Shown here in pieces: positions 26,243-37,357 of a stretch of 64,000 nucleotides of DNA. The notes below the pieces were generated by a model. That model worked only from the letters and a program-made list of their open reading frames with translations. It searched no databases and was not told the DNA's origin. The translations under genes and the position numbers were made by a program. Origin of the DNA: Actinoplanes cyaneus (GTDB lineage: Bacteria > Actinomycetota > Actinomycetes > Mycobacteriales > Micromonosporaceae); assembly GCF_016862095.1 (NCBI RefSeq), contig NZ_BOMH01000017.1:1-64000 (forward strand). The letters are read 5' to 3'. The number at the start of each line of letters is the position of its first letter. Positions within the stretch are counted from its first letter, which is position 1.

Positions 26243-27445
26243 ATGCGCATAGTTCGCCTGGCCAACTTCGTCACGGTTCACACCGGCGGCCTGCGGACCA
26301 CCCTGCGCGAGCTGGGCAAGGGTTATGAGGCGGCCGGCCACGAGGCGGTCCTGATCATTCCCGGCCGCAAGTTCGACGACCAGCAGACCGCGCAGGGCCG
26401 CGTCATCACCCTGCCGAGCGCACCCGTCCCGCGCAGCGGCGGCCACCGGGTGCTCGCCGGCCGACGCGAGCTGATCAAGCTGCTGGACAGCCTCGAGCCG
26501 GACCGCATAGAGGTCTCCGACCGCACCACGCTGCGCTGGACCGGCACGTGGGCCCGCCAGCGCGGGGTCCGGTCGATGATGGTCTCCCACGAGAGCCTCG
26601 CCGGCCTGCTCGGCGTGTGGGGCATGCCGAAACGCGACGCGCTCGCCGACCGGCTCAACAGGCGGACCGCCGAGGTCTTCGACACGATCGTCTGCACCAC
26701 CGCGTTCGCCGCCGCCGAGTTCCGCCGCCTCGGCGTGCCGAACCTGGTGGAGGTGCCGCTCGGCGTCGACCTGGACATGTTCCACCCGCGGCGCCTGGAC
26801 ATCGCGGTGCGCTCCCGTTACGCCCGGCCGGAGGAGCTGCTGATCGTCTTCGCCAGCCGGCTCTCCGCGGCGAAACGGCCCGAGCTGGCCGTGGACATGG
26901 TGGGCGTGCTGCGCAACGGCAAGGTGCCGGCGGTGCTCGTGGTGGCCGGGGACGGCACGAGGCGGACGTCTCTGGCGTACCGGGCGGCCCGGCTGCCCGT
27001 CCGTTTCGCCGGGCACATCGCCGATCGCCAGGCCGTCGCCGCGCTGCTCGCCTCGGCCGACGTCGTCGTCGCGCCGGGCCCCGTGGAGACGTTCGGCCTC
27101 TCCGCCCTGGAGGCGCTGGCCTGCGGCACCCCGGTCGTGGTGGACGAGCAGAGCGCGCTGCCCGAGGTGATCGGCGACGCCGGGATCGCGGTGGCGGGCA
27201 CCGCCGAGGCGTTCGCCGACGGCGTCTCCCGGCTGATCCAGCGTCCCCGCGACGACCGGCGGGCAGCGGCTCGCGCCCGCGCGGAGATGTATGGCTGGCC
27301 GCGCGCCGTCGAGGGTTTCCTGCACGCGCACGGCGCCGAGGTGAGCCCGTCGCTGATCCGCCCGGCGGTGCCGCGACCGCGTCTGGTGACGCCGCCGGCA
27401 CGCGGGCCCGGGGCGGACGAAGCGGACGCACCGCGCTACGCATAG
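26243..27445 (+). CDS. GT4-family glycosyltransferase
   Basis: A 400-residue GT-B glycosyltransferase. It begins [25 protein letters not shown], the glycine-rich N-terminal loop, and the C-terminal donor site has [16 protein letters not shown] and the EX7E-type [23 protein letters not shown]. The sequence resembles actinobacterial mannosyltransferases of the PimB type, but the acceptor is unknown. It is inserted between the MBL gene and rph, where mycobacteria have no glycosyltransferase. Confidence 0.85.
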   Translation: MRIVRLANFVTVHTGGLRTTLRELGKGYEAAGHEAVLIIPGRKFDDQQTAQGRVITLPSAPVPRSGGHRVLAGRRELIKLLDSLEPDRIEVSDRTTLRWTGTWARQRGVRSMMVSHESLAGLLGVWGMPKRDALADRLNRRTAEVFDTIVCTTAFAAAEFRRLGVPNLVEVPLGVDLDMFHPRRLDIAVRSRYARPEELLIVFASRLSAAKRPELAVDMVGVLRNGKVPAVLVVAGDGTRRTSLAYRAARLPVRFAGHIADRQAVAALLASADVVVAPGPVETFGLSALEALACGTPVVVDEQSALPEVIGDAGIAVAGTAEAFADGVSRLIQRPRDDRRAAARARAEMYGWPRAVEGFLHAHGAEVSPSLIRPAVPRPRLVTPPARGPGADEADAPRYA

Positions 27446-27448
27446 GGT
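27443..27448 (+). promoter_or_regulatory. Candidate -10 hexamer, leaderless rph
   Basis: TAGGGT is followed by 7 nt and the rph ATG at 27456. It overlaps the stop of the glycosyltransferase gene. Confidence 0.35.
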
Positions 27449-27455
27449 TGGGGTC

Positions 27456-28184
27456 ATGGCGCGACCCGACGGCCGAGCGGCCGACCAGCTGCGGCCGGTG
27501 ACCCTGACCCGGCATTGGAGCATCCACCCCGAGGGGTCGGTGCTGGTGGAGTTCGGCAACACGCGAGTGCTCTGCACCGCCAGCGTCACCGAGGGGGTGC
27601 CGCGCTGGCGCAAGGGATCCGGCCTGGGCTGGCTCACCGCGGAGTATGCGATGTTGCCTCGCGCCACCAACACCCGCGGTGACCGCGAGAGTGTGAAGGG
27701 CAAGGTCGGCGGGCGGACGCAGGAGATCTCCCGCCTGATCGGCCGCAGCCTGCGGGCCTGCATCGACCTCAAGGCGCTCGGGGAGAACTCGATCGTCCTG
27801 GACTGTGACGTCCTGCAGGCCGACGGCGGCACCCGGACCGCCGCGATCACCGGGGCCTACGTGGCGCTGCACGACGCCGTCACCTGGCTGGCCGGGCGCA
27901 AGTCGCTGGCCGGCAAGGTGGAGAAGGTGCTGCACACCTCGATCCAGGCGGTCAGCGTCGGGATCATCGACGGCGAGCCGCGGCTGGACCTTCCCTATGT
28001 GGAGGACGTCGCCGCCGAGGTCGACATGAACGTGGTCTGCACCGGTGCCGGCGACTTCGTCGAGGTCCAGGGCACGGGGGAGAACGGCGTGTTCAAGCGC
28101 GCGCAGCTCGACGCGATGCTCGACCTCGGCCTGGCCGGCTGCGCCGAGCTCGCCATCGCGCAGCAGAAGGCGCTCGCCGCATGA
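27456..28184 (+). CDS. rph: Ribonuclease PH
   Basis: A 242-residue phosphate-dependent 3'-5' exoribonuclease trimming tRNA precursors. Family regions are [52 protein letters not shown] and [19 protein letters not shown]. Length is standard. The nucleotide pyrophosphatase gene follows 31 nt later, the usual rph-rdgB pair. Confidence 0.97.
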   Translation: MARPDGRAADQLRPVTLTRHWSIHPEGSVLVEFGNTRVLCTASVTEGVPRWRKGSGLGWLTAEYAMLPRATNTRGDRESVKGKVGGRTQEISRLIGRSLRACIDLKALGENSIVLDCDVLQADGGTRTAAITGAYVALHDAVTWLAGRKSLAGKVEKVLHTSIQAVSVGIIDGEPRLDLPYVEDVAAEVDMNVVCTGAGDFVEVQGTGENGVFKRAQLDAMLDLGLAGCAELAIAQQKALAA

Positions 28185-28215
28185 TCGACCGCAAGAACCT
28201 TCTTGGAGGTACGGC

Positions 28216-28830
28216 GTGAGCGCGCGACTTCTCCTCGCCACCGCGAACAAGAAGAAGCTCGTGGAGTTGCAGCGCATCCTCGATGCCGCGCTCGGCATGA
28301 GCCAGATCGAACTGGTCGGCCTCGGCGACTTCCCCGGTTACCCGGACGTTCCGGAGACCGGCCTCACGTTCGGTGAGAACGCGCTGATCAAAGCCCGGGA
28401 GGGCGCCAAGCGCACCGGCCTGCCGACCGTCGCCGACGACTCCGGCCTGGCGGTCAACGCGCTCAACGGGATGCCGGGCGTCTTCAGCGCCCGCTGGTCC
28501 GGCGGTCACGGCGACGACGCGGCCAACCTGGACCTGGTGCTGGCCCAGATCGGTGACGTCGGCGACGAGCACCGCGGGGCGTCGTTCGTCTGCGCCGCCG
28601 CGCTGGTCCTGCCGAACGGGCGGGAGCATCTGGTGGAGGGCCGGCAGAGCGGGCGGCTGCTGCGGTCGCGGCGCGGCGAGGGCGGGTTCGGCTACGACCC
28701 GATCTTCGTCGGCGACGGCCAGGACCGGACGAACGCCGAGCTCAGCCCCGTCGAGAAGGACGCGATCAGCCACCGTGGCAAGGCGTTCCGGGAGCTGGCG
28801 AAGGTCATCGCGAAGGAGCTTCCCCGGTAA
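28216..28830 (+). CDS. rdgB: XTP/dITP pyrophosphatase (RdgB/HAM1)
   Basis: A 204-residue house-cleaning enzyme hydrolysing non-canonical purine nucleoside triphosphates. Motifs include LLATANKKKLVEL, the ETGLTFGENALIKA segment, VADDSGLAVNAL and GGFGYDPIFV. GTG 28216 was chosen because GGAGGT is 5 nt upstream; the longer in-frame extension lies inside rph. The MFS gene downstream has its own promoter. Confidence 0.96.
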   Translation: MSARLLLATANKKKLVELQRILDAALGMSQIELVGLGDFPGYPDVPETGLTFGENALIKAREGAKRTGLPTVADDSGLAVNALNGMPGVFSARWSGGHGDDAANLDLVLAQIGDVGDEHRGASFVCAAALVLPNGREHLVEGRQSGRLLRSRRGEGGFGYDPIFVGDGQDRTNAELSPVEKDAISHRGKAFRELAKVIAKELPR

Positions 28831-28831
28831 C

Positions 28832-28862
28832 TTGACTCTGCCCCTGGGGCAGAGTCCAACAT
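28832..28862 (+). promoter_or_regulatory. MerR-type promoter/operator
   Basis: TTGACT (28832-28837) and CAACAT (28857-28862) are separated by 19 bp, the over-long spacing used by MerR regulators. The spacer includes a perfect inverted repeat, GACTCTGCCCC (28834-28844) and GGGGCAGAGTC (28846-28856). The -10 ends 6 nt before the MFS start codon, so the mRNA is probably leaderless. No merR-like gene is nearby. Confidence 0.8.
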
Positions 28863-28868
28863 CGACCC

Positions 28869-30164
28869 ATGGTCTCGTTCATGGTCGATCGGAGGCCACT
28901 CGCGGTCCCGGCGTTCCGCCGGCTGTGGGTGGCCTCGCTGGTGTCCGCGGTGGGTGGCTCGTTCAGTGTGGTGGCGGTGCCGGTCCAGCTCTATGCGTCG
29001 ACCGGCTCCTCGGCCACGGTCGGCGCGGCAGCGGTCGTGTCCTTCGCCGCCATGGCGTTCGCCGCCCTCGGGGCCGGGGCGATCGCCGACACCCGGGACA
29101 GGCGACGGGTCCTGCTGGCCGGCCAGTCCGGGCTGGCGGTGGTCTATCTGGCGCTGTGGGCCCAGGCGGCGCTCGGCGGCGCCCCGCTGCCGGTGCTCCT
29201 GCTGCTGGTGGCCGGTCAGGGGCTGAGCTCCGGCACGATCGGCACCACCTCCGGCGCGGTGCTGCCCCGGCTGGTCCCGGCCGGGTTGCTGCCCGCGGCG
29301 AACAGTTTGAACTCCCTCGTCCGCTACCTCGGCTACATCCTCGGCCCTACCGTGGCGGGCCTGCTGATCCCGGTGGCGGGCCTTCCCACCCTCTATCTCT
29401 GCGACGCGCTCGCTCTGCTCGTCGTCCTCTTCGCCGTCCACCGCCTGCCACCGCTGCCCGCCGCGCCGGCGGCCGGGCGCGACCAGGGCGTGACGCGGCA
29501 GGTCCTGGCCGGGTTCCGCTATCTGGCCGGCAGCCGGATGCTGGTCGCGGTGCTGACCGTCGATCTCGCCGCGATGGTCTTCGGGATGCCGACGGCGCTC
29601 TTCCCCGAGCTCGCCCAGCGGGAGTTCGGCGAGTCCTCGGTCGGCCTGCTCTATGCCGCCTATCCGGCCGGGGTGGTGCTGGCCGGGCTCGGCTCGTCGC
29701 TCTTCACCAAGGTGCGGCGGCACGGGCTGCTGATGGCCGGTGCGGCCGTGGCCTGGGGCGTGACGGTCGCCGTGTTCAGCCTGATGACCTGGCTGTGGGC
29801 GGCGCTCGTGGTGCTGGCCGCCGGTGGCGCTGTCAACTTCGTGCTGAGCACCTTCCGGAACGCGATCTCCCAGGCGTACACCGACGATGCGATGCGTGGC
29901 CGGATCCAGGGCGCGCTGACGATCGTCCTGCTCGGCGGCCCGCAGCTGGCGAACCTGGTGCACGGCGGGATCGGCGCGCTCATCGGCCCGCGCCTGACCA
30001 TCGGCATCGGTGGTCTGCTCACCGTCGTCACCGTGCTGGTCGTCCTGCGGGTCGCCCCCGAGCTTCGGCGATATGCCGTCGACCCGCCCGAGCAGCCAGG
30101 CCAGTCAGCGCCCGGGGCGGTAGAGCCCGAGGCGGCAGCCTTGCGGGAGGCAGAGCGTGAATGA
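28869..30164 (+). CDS. MFS transporter under MerR-type promoter
   Basis: A 431-residue, about twelve-helix MFS protein. The loop after helix 2 is ADTRDRRRVLLAGQ. It is of the group often called MFS efflux proteins related to enterobactin exporters and macrolide/drug transporters. ATG 28869 fits the leaderless promoter; a second ATG at 28881 is possible. The end of the protein has a short Pro/Gln-Ala tail. A MerR-like regulator responsive to a drug is a plausible controller, but no such gene is visible here. Confidence 0.88.
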   Translation: MVSFMVDRRPLAVPAFRRLWVASLVSAVGGSFSVVAVPVQLYASTGSSATVGAAAVVSFAAMAFAALGAGAIADTRDRRRVLLAGQSGLAVVYLALWAQAALGGAPLPVLLLLVAGQGLSSGTIGTTSGAVLPRLVPAGLLPAANSLNSLVRYLGYILGPTVAGLLIPVAGLPTLYLCDALALLVVLFAVHRLPPLPAAPAAGRDQGVTRQVLAGFRYLAGSRMLVAVLTVDLAAMVFGMPTALFPELAQREFGESSVGLLYAAYPAGVVLAGLGSSLFTKVRRHGLLMAGAAVAWGVTVAVFSLMTWLWAALVVLAAGGAVNFVLSTFRNAISQAYTDDAMRGRIQGALTIVLLGGPQLANLVHGGIGALIGPRLTIGIGGLLTVVTVLVVLRVAPELRRYAVDPPEQPGQSAPGAVEPEAAALREAERE

Positions 30165-30256
30165 GGTGACGGGGGTTCAGTCTTCGCGGATGGCCGAGCC
30201 GTGAGGGGCCGCGGCGGTCTGCCGGGGCTGGGCTGCGGCGCGGCGCGAGGTCCTGA

Positions 30257-30307
30257 GCTGGTTCTCACCGTTGTTGTGAGGGACGAACGACAACGACGAG
30301 AACCAGC
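30257..30307. repeat. Palindromic element, copy 3 (diverged)
   Basis: GCTGGTTCTC and GAGAACCAGC form the ends, followed inside by a 2-nt mismatch and CGTTGT/ACAACG. It shares the arm ends and loop core (GAGGGACGAACG) with the copies at 9850 and 41539. It lies between the convergent MFS and hutH genes. Confidence 0.8.
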
Positions 30308-30325
30308 CGGGAACCGCGGCCCGGG

Positions 30326-31861
30326 TCAGTGGAGCCGGTCGACGGTGGCCTCGATGGTGGCTCGCAGCTCCGGGCCGGCGATGACCGCGCGGGCCTGCTC
30401 CAGGACCGGGGCCAGGAAGACGTCCGGGCCGGGGCGGCCCCCGAAGGGCTCGACGGCGGCGACCGCGGCGCGGCCGGCCGGGGAGGGCGTCATCGGGGCG
30501 CGCAGTTGCAGGCCCCGCACGGCGGCGAGAAGCTCGACGGCGAGCAGGCTGGTCAGGTTGTCCAGGACGGTGCGCAGCTTCTTGGTGGCGGACCAGCCCA
30601 TCGAGACGTGGTCCTCCTGCATGCCGCTGGTCGGCAGCGAGTCGACCGAGGCGGGGCCGGCCAGGCGGCGGTTCTCGGCGACGATGCCCGCCGCGGTGTA
30701 CTGGGCGATCATCAGGCCCGAGTTCACCCCGGCGTCCGGGGAGAGGAAGGGCGGCAGTTCACGGCTGCGGGTCACGTCGAGCAGCCGGTCGACCCGGCGC
30801 TCGGCGATCGCGCCGACCTCGGCCGCGGCGATCGCCAGGAAGTCGGCCGCGAAACCGAGCGGCGCGCCGTGGAAGTTCCCGGTCGACTCGACCCGGCCGT
30901 CGGGCAGCACCACCGGGTTGTCGACGACCGAGACGAGTTCCCGGGCGGCGGTGACGCGGACGAAGTCCAGGGTGTCCCGCGCCGCCCCGGCGACCTGCGG
31001 CGCGCACCGGATGGAGTATGCGTCCTGCACCGCGTGCGCCAGGTCGTCCCGGTGCGAGTCCATGATCACGGAGTCCTGCAGCAGCCGGTGGATGTTGGCC
31101 GCGGAGGCCGCCTGCCCCGGGTGCGGCCGGATCGCGTGCAGCTCGGGGAGGAACGGCCGCTCCGAGCCGAGCATCGCCTCGGTGGCCAGCGCCGCCGTCA
31201 CGTCCGCCATGGTGAACAGGTGTGCCGCGTCCGCGATGGCGAGCAGCAGCATGCCGAGCATGCCGTCGGTGCCGTTGATCAGTGCCAGCCCCTCCTTGGC
31301 GGCCAGCTCCAGCGGCCGCAGCCCGGCCGCGTGCAGGGCCTCGGAGGAGGCCATCCGGGCGCCGTCCTTGCCCAGCACCCAGCCCTCGCCGAGCAGCACG
31401 ATCGCGCAGTGCGCGAGCGGCGCGAGGTCGCCGGAGGCGCCCAGCGAGCCGTGTTCCGGCACCCACGGGGTGATCCCGTGATTGAGCAGGTCGACCAGGC
31501 CCTGCGCGAGCACCGGCCGGACCCCGGAGCGGCCCATGGCGAGCGAGCGCACCCGCAGCAGCATCATGGCCCGCACCACCTCGCGGGGCATCGGCGCGCC
31601 GATGCCGGCGGCGTGCGAGCGGATCAGCGCGTGCTGCAACTCGGCGCGGCGCTCCGGCTCGATCGAGGTGCTGGCCAGCGCGCCGAAGCCGGTCGACACG
31701 CCGTAGACGGGCCGGCCGGAGGCTTCGATGCCGTCCACGATGGCGCGGCTGGCAGCCATCGCCTCGACGGCGGCGGGGGAGAGCTCGACGTGGGCGTCCT
31801 CCCGCGCTACGGCGAGAACGTCGGCGGGCTCGACCCCGGTGGGCTGAACGATAACGGTCAT
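30326..31861 (-). CDS. hutH: Histidine ammonia-lyase
   Basis: A 511-residue enzyme producing urocanate and ammonia from histidine. The MIO-forming Ala-Ser-Gly is in [28 protein letters not shown] and the C-terminal [15 protein letters not shown] are also diagnostic. ATG 31861 overlaps the hutI stop as ATGA, indicating translational coupling, so longer upstream in-frame starts are rejected. It is the last gene of the hut operon, followed by a palindrome likely to act as terminator. Confidence 0.97.
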   Translation of the reverse strand: MTVIVQPTGVEPADVLAVAREDAHVELSPAAVEAMAASRAIVDGIEASGRPVYGVSTGFGALASTSIEPERRAELQHALIRSHAAGIGAPMPREVVRAMMLLRVRSLAMGRSGVRPVLAQGLVDLLNHGITPWVPEHGSLGASGDLAPLAHCAIVLLGEGWVLGKDGARMASSEALHAAGLRPLELAAKEGLALINGTDGMLGMLLLAIADAAHLFTMADVTAALATEAMLGSERPFLPELHAIRPHPGQAASAANIHRLLQDSVIMDSHRDDLAHAVQDAYSIRCAPQVAGAARDTLDFVRVTAARELVSVVDNPVVLPDGRVESTGNFHGAPLGFAADFLAIAAAEVGAIAERRVDRLLDVTRSRELPPFLSPDAGVNSGLMIAQYTAAGIVAENRRLAGPASVDSLPTSGMQEDHVSMGWSATKKLRTVLDNLTSLLAVELLAAVRGLQLRAPMTPSPAGRAAVAAVEPFGGRPGPDVFLAPVLEQARAVIAGPELRATIEATVDRLH

Positions 31862-33222
31862 TGCGGCACTCCGTCGTGCTTGGTGGTTCCGGCGGCGCCA
31901 AGGGGGCGGCCGCGGTCTTGCTCGGTGGTTCCGGCCGCGGGTGAGGGGCGGCCACGGTGATGTTCGGAAGCGGCGCCGTTGTGCTCGGCGGCTGCGGGGG
32001 TGCTGGGCCGGCCGCTGCTGTGCTCGGGGGCTGCGGCGGTGCTGGGCCGGCCGCCGTGGATGACGTCGCGGATCAGCGGCACCCCGGGGCGGTAGGCGAG
32101 GTGCAGGTGCGACGGCGCATCCAGGATCAGCAGGTCGGCGCGCGCGCCGGGGCGGATCACGCCGAGGTCGTCGCGACGCAGCGCCCGCGCGCCACCGAGG
32201 GTCGCCGCGCGGACGGCTTCGGCCGGGGTCATCCGCATCTCGCGCACGGCGAGGGCGATGCAGAAGGACATCGACGAGGTGTAGGACGACCCCGGGTTGC
32301 AGTCGGTGGCGAGCGCGACCGTCACCCCGGCATCGAGCAGCCGCCGCGCGTCCGGGTACGGCGAGCGCGTGGAGAACTCCGCGCCCGGCAGCAGCGTGGC
32401 GACGGTCCGGCCGGAGCCGTCGTGGCACATGCAGTCGGCACCCGAGGCGGCGAGCGCGTCCACGTCCGCGTCGCTCAGGTGGGTGCAGTGGTCCACGCTG
32501 GCCGCGTCCAGCTCGACGGCCAGCTGGACGCCCGGGCCCGGGCCGAGCTGATTGCCGTGCACCCGCACGCCGAGACCCATCTCCTTGCCGGCCAGCAGGA
32601 TCGTGCGGGCGCGGTCCTCGTCGAACGCGCCGCGCTCGACGAACGCGTCCACCCACTTGGCGTGCGGCGCCGCCAGGGCCAGCATCGGCCCGCAGACCAG
32701 GCTGACGTAGTCGTCCGGCCGGTCCTGGAACTCGGCCGGCACCACGTGCGCGCCGAGGAAGGTCGTCTCCGCCGTGAACTCCGCCGCGATCCGCAGGGAT
32801 CGGGCCTCGTCGGCGACGTTCAGGCCGTACCCGGATTTGATCTCGATCGTGGTCGTGCCCTGCCGCAACGCCTCGCCGACCAGGCGCCGGGCGTTGTGGC
32901 GCAGCTGCTCGTCGGTCGCCGCGCGGGTCGCGCCGACGGTCGTCCGGATCCCGCCGCCGGTGTAGGCCTCGCCGGCCATCCGGGCGGCGAACTCGGCGGC
33001 CCGGTCGCCGGCGAACATCAGGTGCGCGTGGCTGTCGACGAAGCCGGGCAGCACGGCCGCGCCGCCCGCGTCGATCCGCTCGTCGGCGGCCGGCGCCCCG
33101 GTGGCCGGGCCGACCCAGGCGATGCGGTCGCCGTCCACGACCACGGCGGCGTCGTGCGCCAGCTCCCGGCCGTGCGCGTCGTTGGTGAACAGCTCACCGA
33201 TGTTCGTGATCAACAGGCTCAT
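31858..33222 (-). CDS. hutI: Imidazolonepropionase with repetitive C-terminal tail
   Basis: A 454-residue amidohydrolase-superfamily enzyme opening the imidazolone ring. Metal-site regions are [30 protein letters not shown] and ATDCNPGSS. Family members usually end about 55-60 residues earlier, after a segment like LIRDVIHGG. The extra tail consists of four 13-residue-type repeats ([13 protein letters not shown] and relatives) with no known function. It is translationally coupled to hutH and lies 43 nt after hutF. Confidence 0.95.
   Translation of the reverse strand: MSLLITNIGELFTNDAHGRELAHDAAVVVDGDRIAWVGPATGAPAADERIDAGGAAVLPGFVDSHAHLMFAGDRAAEFAARMAGEAYTGGGIRTTVGATRAATDEQLRHNARRLVGEALRQGTTTIEIKSGYGLNVADEARSLRIAAEFTAETTFLGAHVVPAEFQDRPDDYVSLVCGPMLALAAPHAKWVDAFVERGAFDEDRARTILLAGKEMGLGVRVHGNQLGPGPGVQLAVELDAASVDHCTHLSDADVDALAASGADCMCHDGSGRTVATLLPGAEFSTRSPYPDARRLLDAGVTVALATDCNPGSSYTSSMSFCIALAVREMRMTPAEAVRAATLGGARALRRDDLGVIRPGARADLLILDAPSHLHLAYRPGVPLIRDVIHGGRPSTAAAPEHSSGRPSTPAAAEHNGAASEHHRGRPSPAAGTTEQDRGRPLGAAGTTKHDGVPQ
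31870..32066 (-). repeat. About 39-nt tandem repeats encoding HutI tail
   Basis: Four degenerate units of about 39 nt encode GRP-containing 13-14-residue repeats at the end of HutI. The period keeps the reading frame. An irregular spacer of about 7 codons (AASEHHR) interrupts the array. Confidence 0.85.
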
Positions 33223-33265
33223 GCCGTCACCTCCGCTGCACTCCGGCGTCGCCCGGCAAGCCCGC

Positions 33266-34567
33266 TCATGGGAGCACCGCCGTGATCGCCGTCCGCAGCG
33301 CCTCCGGGACGTCGATCGTCCGGTGCCGGCCCTCGGTGACCACCGGACGCCCGTCGGCGATCACGTCGGTGACGTCCGCCGCGGTCGCCGCGAAGACCAG
33401 CCCGGCCGGGTCGATGCCCGCGGTCCGCACGCTGGACAGGGACACCGCGACCAGGTCGGCGCGCTGCCCGACGGCGATCTGCCCGGCATCGGCCCAGCCG
33501 AGCGAGGCGTGCCCGTCCCGGGTCGCCGCCGCGAGCAGCTCGTCCGCGCCGAAGTGCCCGCGCAACCGGGTCGCCAGCCGTTCGTCCAGCTCGACGCCGC
33601 GCGCCTCCTCGAAGAGGTCGATCACCGCGTGGCTGTCGCTGCCCAGCGTGAGCGTCGCGCCGCCGTCGGCGAGCGACCGCGCCGGCCCGATGCCGTCGGC
33701 CAGGTCGCGTTCGGTGGTCGGGCAGAAGCAGACGTACCGCCCGGCCAGCAGTCGGCGATCATTCTCGGACAGGTGGGTCGCATGAACAGCGGTGGTCATC
33801 GGCCGCCAGAGTCCCATGGAGTCGAGCAGTTCGGCGGGGGAACAGCCGTGCACGGCCCGGCACTGCTCGTTCTCGGCCGGCTGCTCGGAGAGGTGCACGT
33901 GCACCGGCAGCCCGTCGGTCCACGCGGCGAAGGCCGCCATGCCGCCGGCCGGGGCCGCGCGCACCGAGTGCAGGGCCGCCCCGATCCGCGCGTGCCCGCC
34001 GCCGCACAGGTCACCGAAGCGGTCGTGCCAGCCGTCGTAGTCGCCGTCGCCGAAACGCCGCTGCACGCCTTCGAGGGGCTTCCCGTCGACGCCCGAGGTC
34101 AGGTAGACGGCGTCGAGCAGCGTGATCCGGATCCCGGCCTCCGCGGCGGCCGCGATCAGCGCGTGGCCCATCGCGTTCGGGTCGGCATAAGGCGTGCCGT
34201 CCGGCCCGTGGTGCAGGTAGTGGAACTCGCCGACGCAGGTGATCCCGGCCAGCGCCATCTCGCCGTAGACGGCTTTGGCCAGCGCGAAGTAGTTGTCCGG
34301 GTCGAGCCGCCCGGCCACCTGGTACATCAGGTCACGCCAGGTCCAGAAACTGCCGCGGTCGCCGTGGGTGCGGCCACGCAGGGCGCGGTGGAAGGCGTGC
34401 GAGTGCGCGTTCGCCATCCCCGGCAGCACGAGCCCCGGCAGCCGTACGCCGGATCCGTCCGGGGTGCCGGCCGAGACGGCGGAGAACCGCCCGTCCGTCA
34501 CCTCGATCCGGACGTCCCGCGCCACCCGGCCGTCCAGCCAGGCGTGTTCCGCGACATAGACGGTCAC
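33266..34567 (-). CDS. hutF: Formimidoylglutamate deiminase
   Basis: A 433-residue amidohydrolase superfamily enzyme that deaminates N-formimino-L-glutamate to N-formylglutamate. Metal-binding sites: [16 protein letters not shown] at the N-terminus, [15 protein letters not shown] and [18 protein letters not shown]. This is the five-step (HutF/HutG) version of histidine degradation. The GTG start overlaps the M20 amidohydrolase stop (GTGA). Confidence 0.94.
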   Translation of the reverse strand: MTVYVAEHAWLDGRVARDVRIEVTDGRFSAVSAGTPDGSGVRLPGLVLPGMANAHSHAFHRALRGRTHGDRGSFWTWRDLMYQVAGRLDPDNYFALAKAVYGEMALAGITCVGEFHYLHHGPDGTPYADPNAMGHALIAAAAEAGIRITLLDAVYLTSGVDGKPLEGVQRRFGDGDYDGWHDRFGDLCGGGHARIGAALHSVRAAPAGGMAAFAAWTDGLPVHVHLSEQPAENEQCRAVHGCSPAELLDSMGLWRPMTTAVHATHLSENDRRLLAGRYVCFCPTTERDLADGIGPARSLADGGATLTLGSDSHAVIDLFEEARGVELDERLATRLRGHFGADELLAAATRDGHASLGWADAGQIAVGQRADLVAVSLSSVRTAGIDPAGLVFAATAADVTDVIADGRPVVTEGRHRTIDVPEALRTAITAVLP

Positions 34568-35718
34568 GTCAGTGACTCCAGGACACGCGCGAGCGCCTCG
34601 ACCCCCGCCTCGCAGTCCTCGTTGGACGCCCCCTCCGCCGGGGCGTGCGAGACCCCGGTCGGGTTGCGGACGAAGAGCATCGCCGTGGGCACGTGCGACG
34701 ACATCACCCCGGCGTCGTGACCGGCCCCGGTCGGCAGGATCGGCGCGTCCCCGAGCAGCGCGGACAGCCGCCGCGCCAGCTCGGTGTCGAACGCGACCTC
34801 GTCGGTGACCGACTCGGCGACGACAGACAGTTCCGTGCCGTCCCGCCCGGCCCGCTCGGTGGCCCGTTTGATCACCGATTCGAGCAGCCGGTCCAGCGTC
34901 GCGGTGTCCGCGGCCCGCGCGTCGAGCCAGCCCCGGACCATCGACGGGATGGCGTTGGTGGCGTTCGGCTCGGCCTGCACCCGGCCCACGGTGGCGTGCG
35001 CGCCGATCAGCCGGGCCTCCTCGTTCGCTGCGAGCACGGTGTGGGCGAAGGTCAGCATCGGGTCGCGGCGATCGGTCATCCGGGTCGTCCCGGCGTGGTC
35101 CCCTGCCCCGGCGAACTCCATCCGCCAGCGTCCGTGCGGCCAGATCGCGCTGCCCACCCCGACCGGGACGTCCAGCGCGCGGCCCTGCTCGATGTGCAGC
35201 TCCACGAAGGCCGACAAATGAGATATGCCGCTGATCTGTCCGGTGGGGGTGGAGCCGAGCGCCTCCCCGAAAGTGATCCCGTCACGATCGGTCAGAGCGG
35301 CGGCCCTGGCGGGCGTGATCGCGCCGGTCATCAGCCGCGACCCGAGGCACGGCACGCCGAACCGCCCGCCCTCCTCCTCGACGAACGCGCCGATGGCGAG
35401 GTTGCGCGGCGACGCGATCCGGTCCAGCGCCAGGAACGCGCTGACGATCCCGAGCGGCCCGTCATAGCCGCCACCACCGGGAACGGAGTCGAAGTGCGAC
35501 CCGGTCAGCACGGTCCCGGGCGCCCACGGCTCCCCGCACCAGGCGAAGAGGTTGCCGTTGCCGTCCTCGGTCACGGTCATCCCGCGCCGGCCGGCCTGGC
35601 CCCGGAACCAGTCGCGCAGGGTCAGCTCGGGCGGGGTCAGGGCGTAACGCCGGTAGCCACCGTCCGCCGACCGCCCGACTGCCACGATCTCCGCCCACAG
35701 GGCCGCGAAGTCACTCAT
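34564..35718 (-). CDS. M20-family amidohydrolase, probable N-formylglutamate deformylase substitute
   Basis: A 384-residue amidohydrolase resembling allantoate amidohydrolase and N-carbamoyl-amino-acid hydrolases. The binuclear metal site is recognisable in [41 protein letters not shown] and GAGHDAG. It sits between hutU and hutF with overlapping reading frames at both ends (ATGAGTGA and GTGA). No classical HutG is present in the operon although HutF would make N-formylglutamate, so this enzyme is the best candidate for the missing last step. That is inference from context, not sequence identity. Confidence 0.85.
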   Translation of the reverse strand: MSDFAALWAEIVAVGRSADGGYRRYALTPPELTLRDWFRGQAGRRGMTVTEDGNGNLFAWCGEPWAPGTVLTGSHFDSVPGGGGYDGPLGIVSAFLALDRIASPRNLAIGAFVEEEGGRFGVPCLGSRLMTGAITPARAAALTDRDGITFGEALGSTPTGQISGISHLSAFVELHIEQGRALDVPVGVGSAIWPHGRWRMEFAGAGDHAGTTRMTDRRDPMLTFAHTVLAANEEARLIGAHATVGRVQAEPNATNAIPSMVRGWLDARAADTATLDRLLESVIKRATERAGRDGTELSVVAESVTDEVAFDTELARRLSALLGDAPILPTGAGHDAGVMSSHVPTAMLFVRNPTGVSHAPAEGASNEDCEAGVEALARVLESLT

Positions 35719-37357
35719 CGCGCATCGGAACCCGTACGCCGGAAGCCGCCTCTGACTCATAACCGGCGTCGACGTGACGCAGCACGCCCGTCGCCGGGTC
35801 ATTGGTCAGCACCCGTTCGATCTTCTGCCCGGCCAGCGCGGTCCCGTCGGCCACGCAGACCTGACCGGCGTGGATGCTGCGTCCGATCCCCACCCCGCCA
35901 CCGTGGTGGATCGACACCCAGCTCGCCCCGGAAGCCGTGTTGACCAGGGCGTTCAGCAGCGGCCAGTCGGCGATCGCGTCGGAGCCGTCGAGCATCGCCT
36001 CGGTCTCGCGGTACGGCGAGGCCACCGACCCGGAGTCGAGATGGTCGCGCCCGATGACGATCGGCGCGCTGAGCTCGCCGCTTGCCACCATGTCGTTGAA
36101 GCGCACCCCGGCCTTGTCCCGCTCGCCGTATCCGAGCCAGCAGATCCGCGCGGGCAGCCCCTGGAAGTCGACCCGCTCGCCGGCCATCCGGATCCACCGT
36201 GCGAGCGGCTCGTTCTCCGGGAAGAGGTCGAGCACGGCACGATCGGTCGCGGCGATGTCGGCCGGATCGCCGGAGAGCGCCGCCCAGCGGAACGGGCCCT
36301 TGCCCTCGGCGAACAGCGGCCGGATGTAGGCCGGCACGAAGCCCGGGAAGTCGAACGCCCTGGTGTAGCCGGCCAGTTGCGCCTCGCCGCGGATCGAGTT
36401 GCCGTAGTCGAAGACCTCGGCGCCGGCGTCCTGGAAGCCGACCATCGCGGCGACCTGCTTGGCCATGCTGGCCCGGGCGCGGTCGGTGTATTCCTCTGGC
36501 TTGTCGCGGGCAAAGGAGGCCGCGTCCTCGAGCTCGACACCCACCGGCACGTAGGAGAGCGGGTCGTGTGCGCTGGTCTGGTCGGTCACGATGTCGATCT
36601 CGACACCGCGCGTGAGCAGCTCCGGGAAGACGAGCGCCGCGTTGCCGACCACGCCGATGGAGATCGCCTTGCGGTCGGCCTTCGCCCGCAGCGCCTGAGC
36701 GACGGCGTCGTCCAGGTCATCCGCGATCACGTCCAGGTAGCGCTTGTCGACCCGCCGCTGCAACCTGGTCCGGTCCACGTCCACGATCAGGCAGACGCCA
36801 CCGTTCATGGTCACGGCCAGGGGCTGGGCGCCGCCCATCCCGCCGCACCCGCCGGTCAGCGTCAGTGTCCCCGCGAGATCTCCGCCGAACCTCTTCGCCG
36901 CCACGGCCGCGAACGTCTCGTACGTGCCCTGCAGGATCCCCTGCGTGCCGATGTAGATCCACGAGCCGGCCGTCATCTGCCCGTACATCGTCAGCCCGAG
37001 CTGCTCCAAGCGGCGGAACTCCGGCCAGGTCGCCCAGTCGCCGACCAGGTTCGAGTTCGCGATCAGCACCCGCGGCGCCCACTCGTGCGTGCGCAGCACC
37101 CCGACCGGTTTGCCGGACTGCACGAGCAGCGTCTCGTCGTCGCGCAGCGTGTCCAGCTCGCGGACGATCGCGTGGAACGACGGCCAGTTGCGCGCGGCGC
37201 GGCCCGTCCCGCCGTACACCACGAGATCTTCCGGCCTTTCGGCCACCTCCGGGTCGAGGTTGTTCATCAACATCCGCTTGGCGGCCTCCTGCGGCCAGCC
37301 CTTGGCGGTGTACGACGTACCGCGAGGTGCACGAATCTCGGACAAGGTCTCCTCCAT
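35711..37357 (-). CDS. hutU: Urocanate hydratase
   Basis: A 548-residue NAD-dependent urocanase. Diagnostic regions are [51 protein letters not shown] and a Cys-containing [12 protein letters not shown] segment. The ATG at 37357 overlaps the regulator stop (TGATG); a GTG one codon upstream is equally possible. It converts urocanate to imidazolonepropionate in the histidine pathway. Its stop overlaps the M20 amidohydrolase start by 8 nt. Confidence 0.97.
   Translation of the reverse strand: MEETLSEIRAPRGTSYTAKGWPQEAAKRMLMNNLDPEVAERPEDLVVYGGTGRAARNWPSFHAIVRELDTLRDDETLLVQSGKPVGVLRTHEWAPRVLIANSNLVGDWATWPEFRRLEQLGLTMYGQMTAGSWIYIGTQGILQGTYETFAAVAAKRFGGDLAGTLTLTGGCGGMGGAQPLAVTMNGGVCLIVDVDRTRLQRRVDKRYLDVIADDLDDAVAQALRAKADRKAISIGVVGNAALVFPELLTRGVEIDIVTDQTSAHDPLSYVPVGVELEDAASFARDKPEEYTDRARASMAKQVAAMVGFQDAGAEVFDYGNSIRGEAQLAGYTRAFDFPGFVPAYIRPLFAEGKGPFRWAALSGDPADIAATDRAVLDLFPENEPLARWIRMAGERVDFQGLPARICWLGYGERDKAGVRFNDMVASGELSAPIVIGRDHLDSGSVASPYRETEAMLDGSDAIADWPLLNALVNTASGASWVSIHHGGGVGIGRSIHAGQVCVADGTALAGQKIERVLTNDPATGVLRHVDAGYESEAASGVRVPMRDE

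Noticed and set aside
31862..32656. Extended N-terminus of hutH overlapping hutI
   Set aside because: The extra residues are antisense-type low-complexity arginine/proline sequence within hutI. The ATG at 31861, coupled to the hutI stop, gives the normal HutH length.
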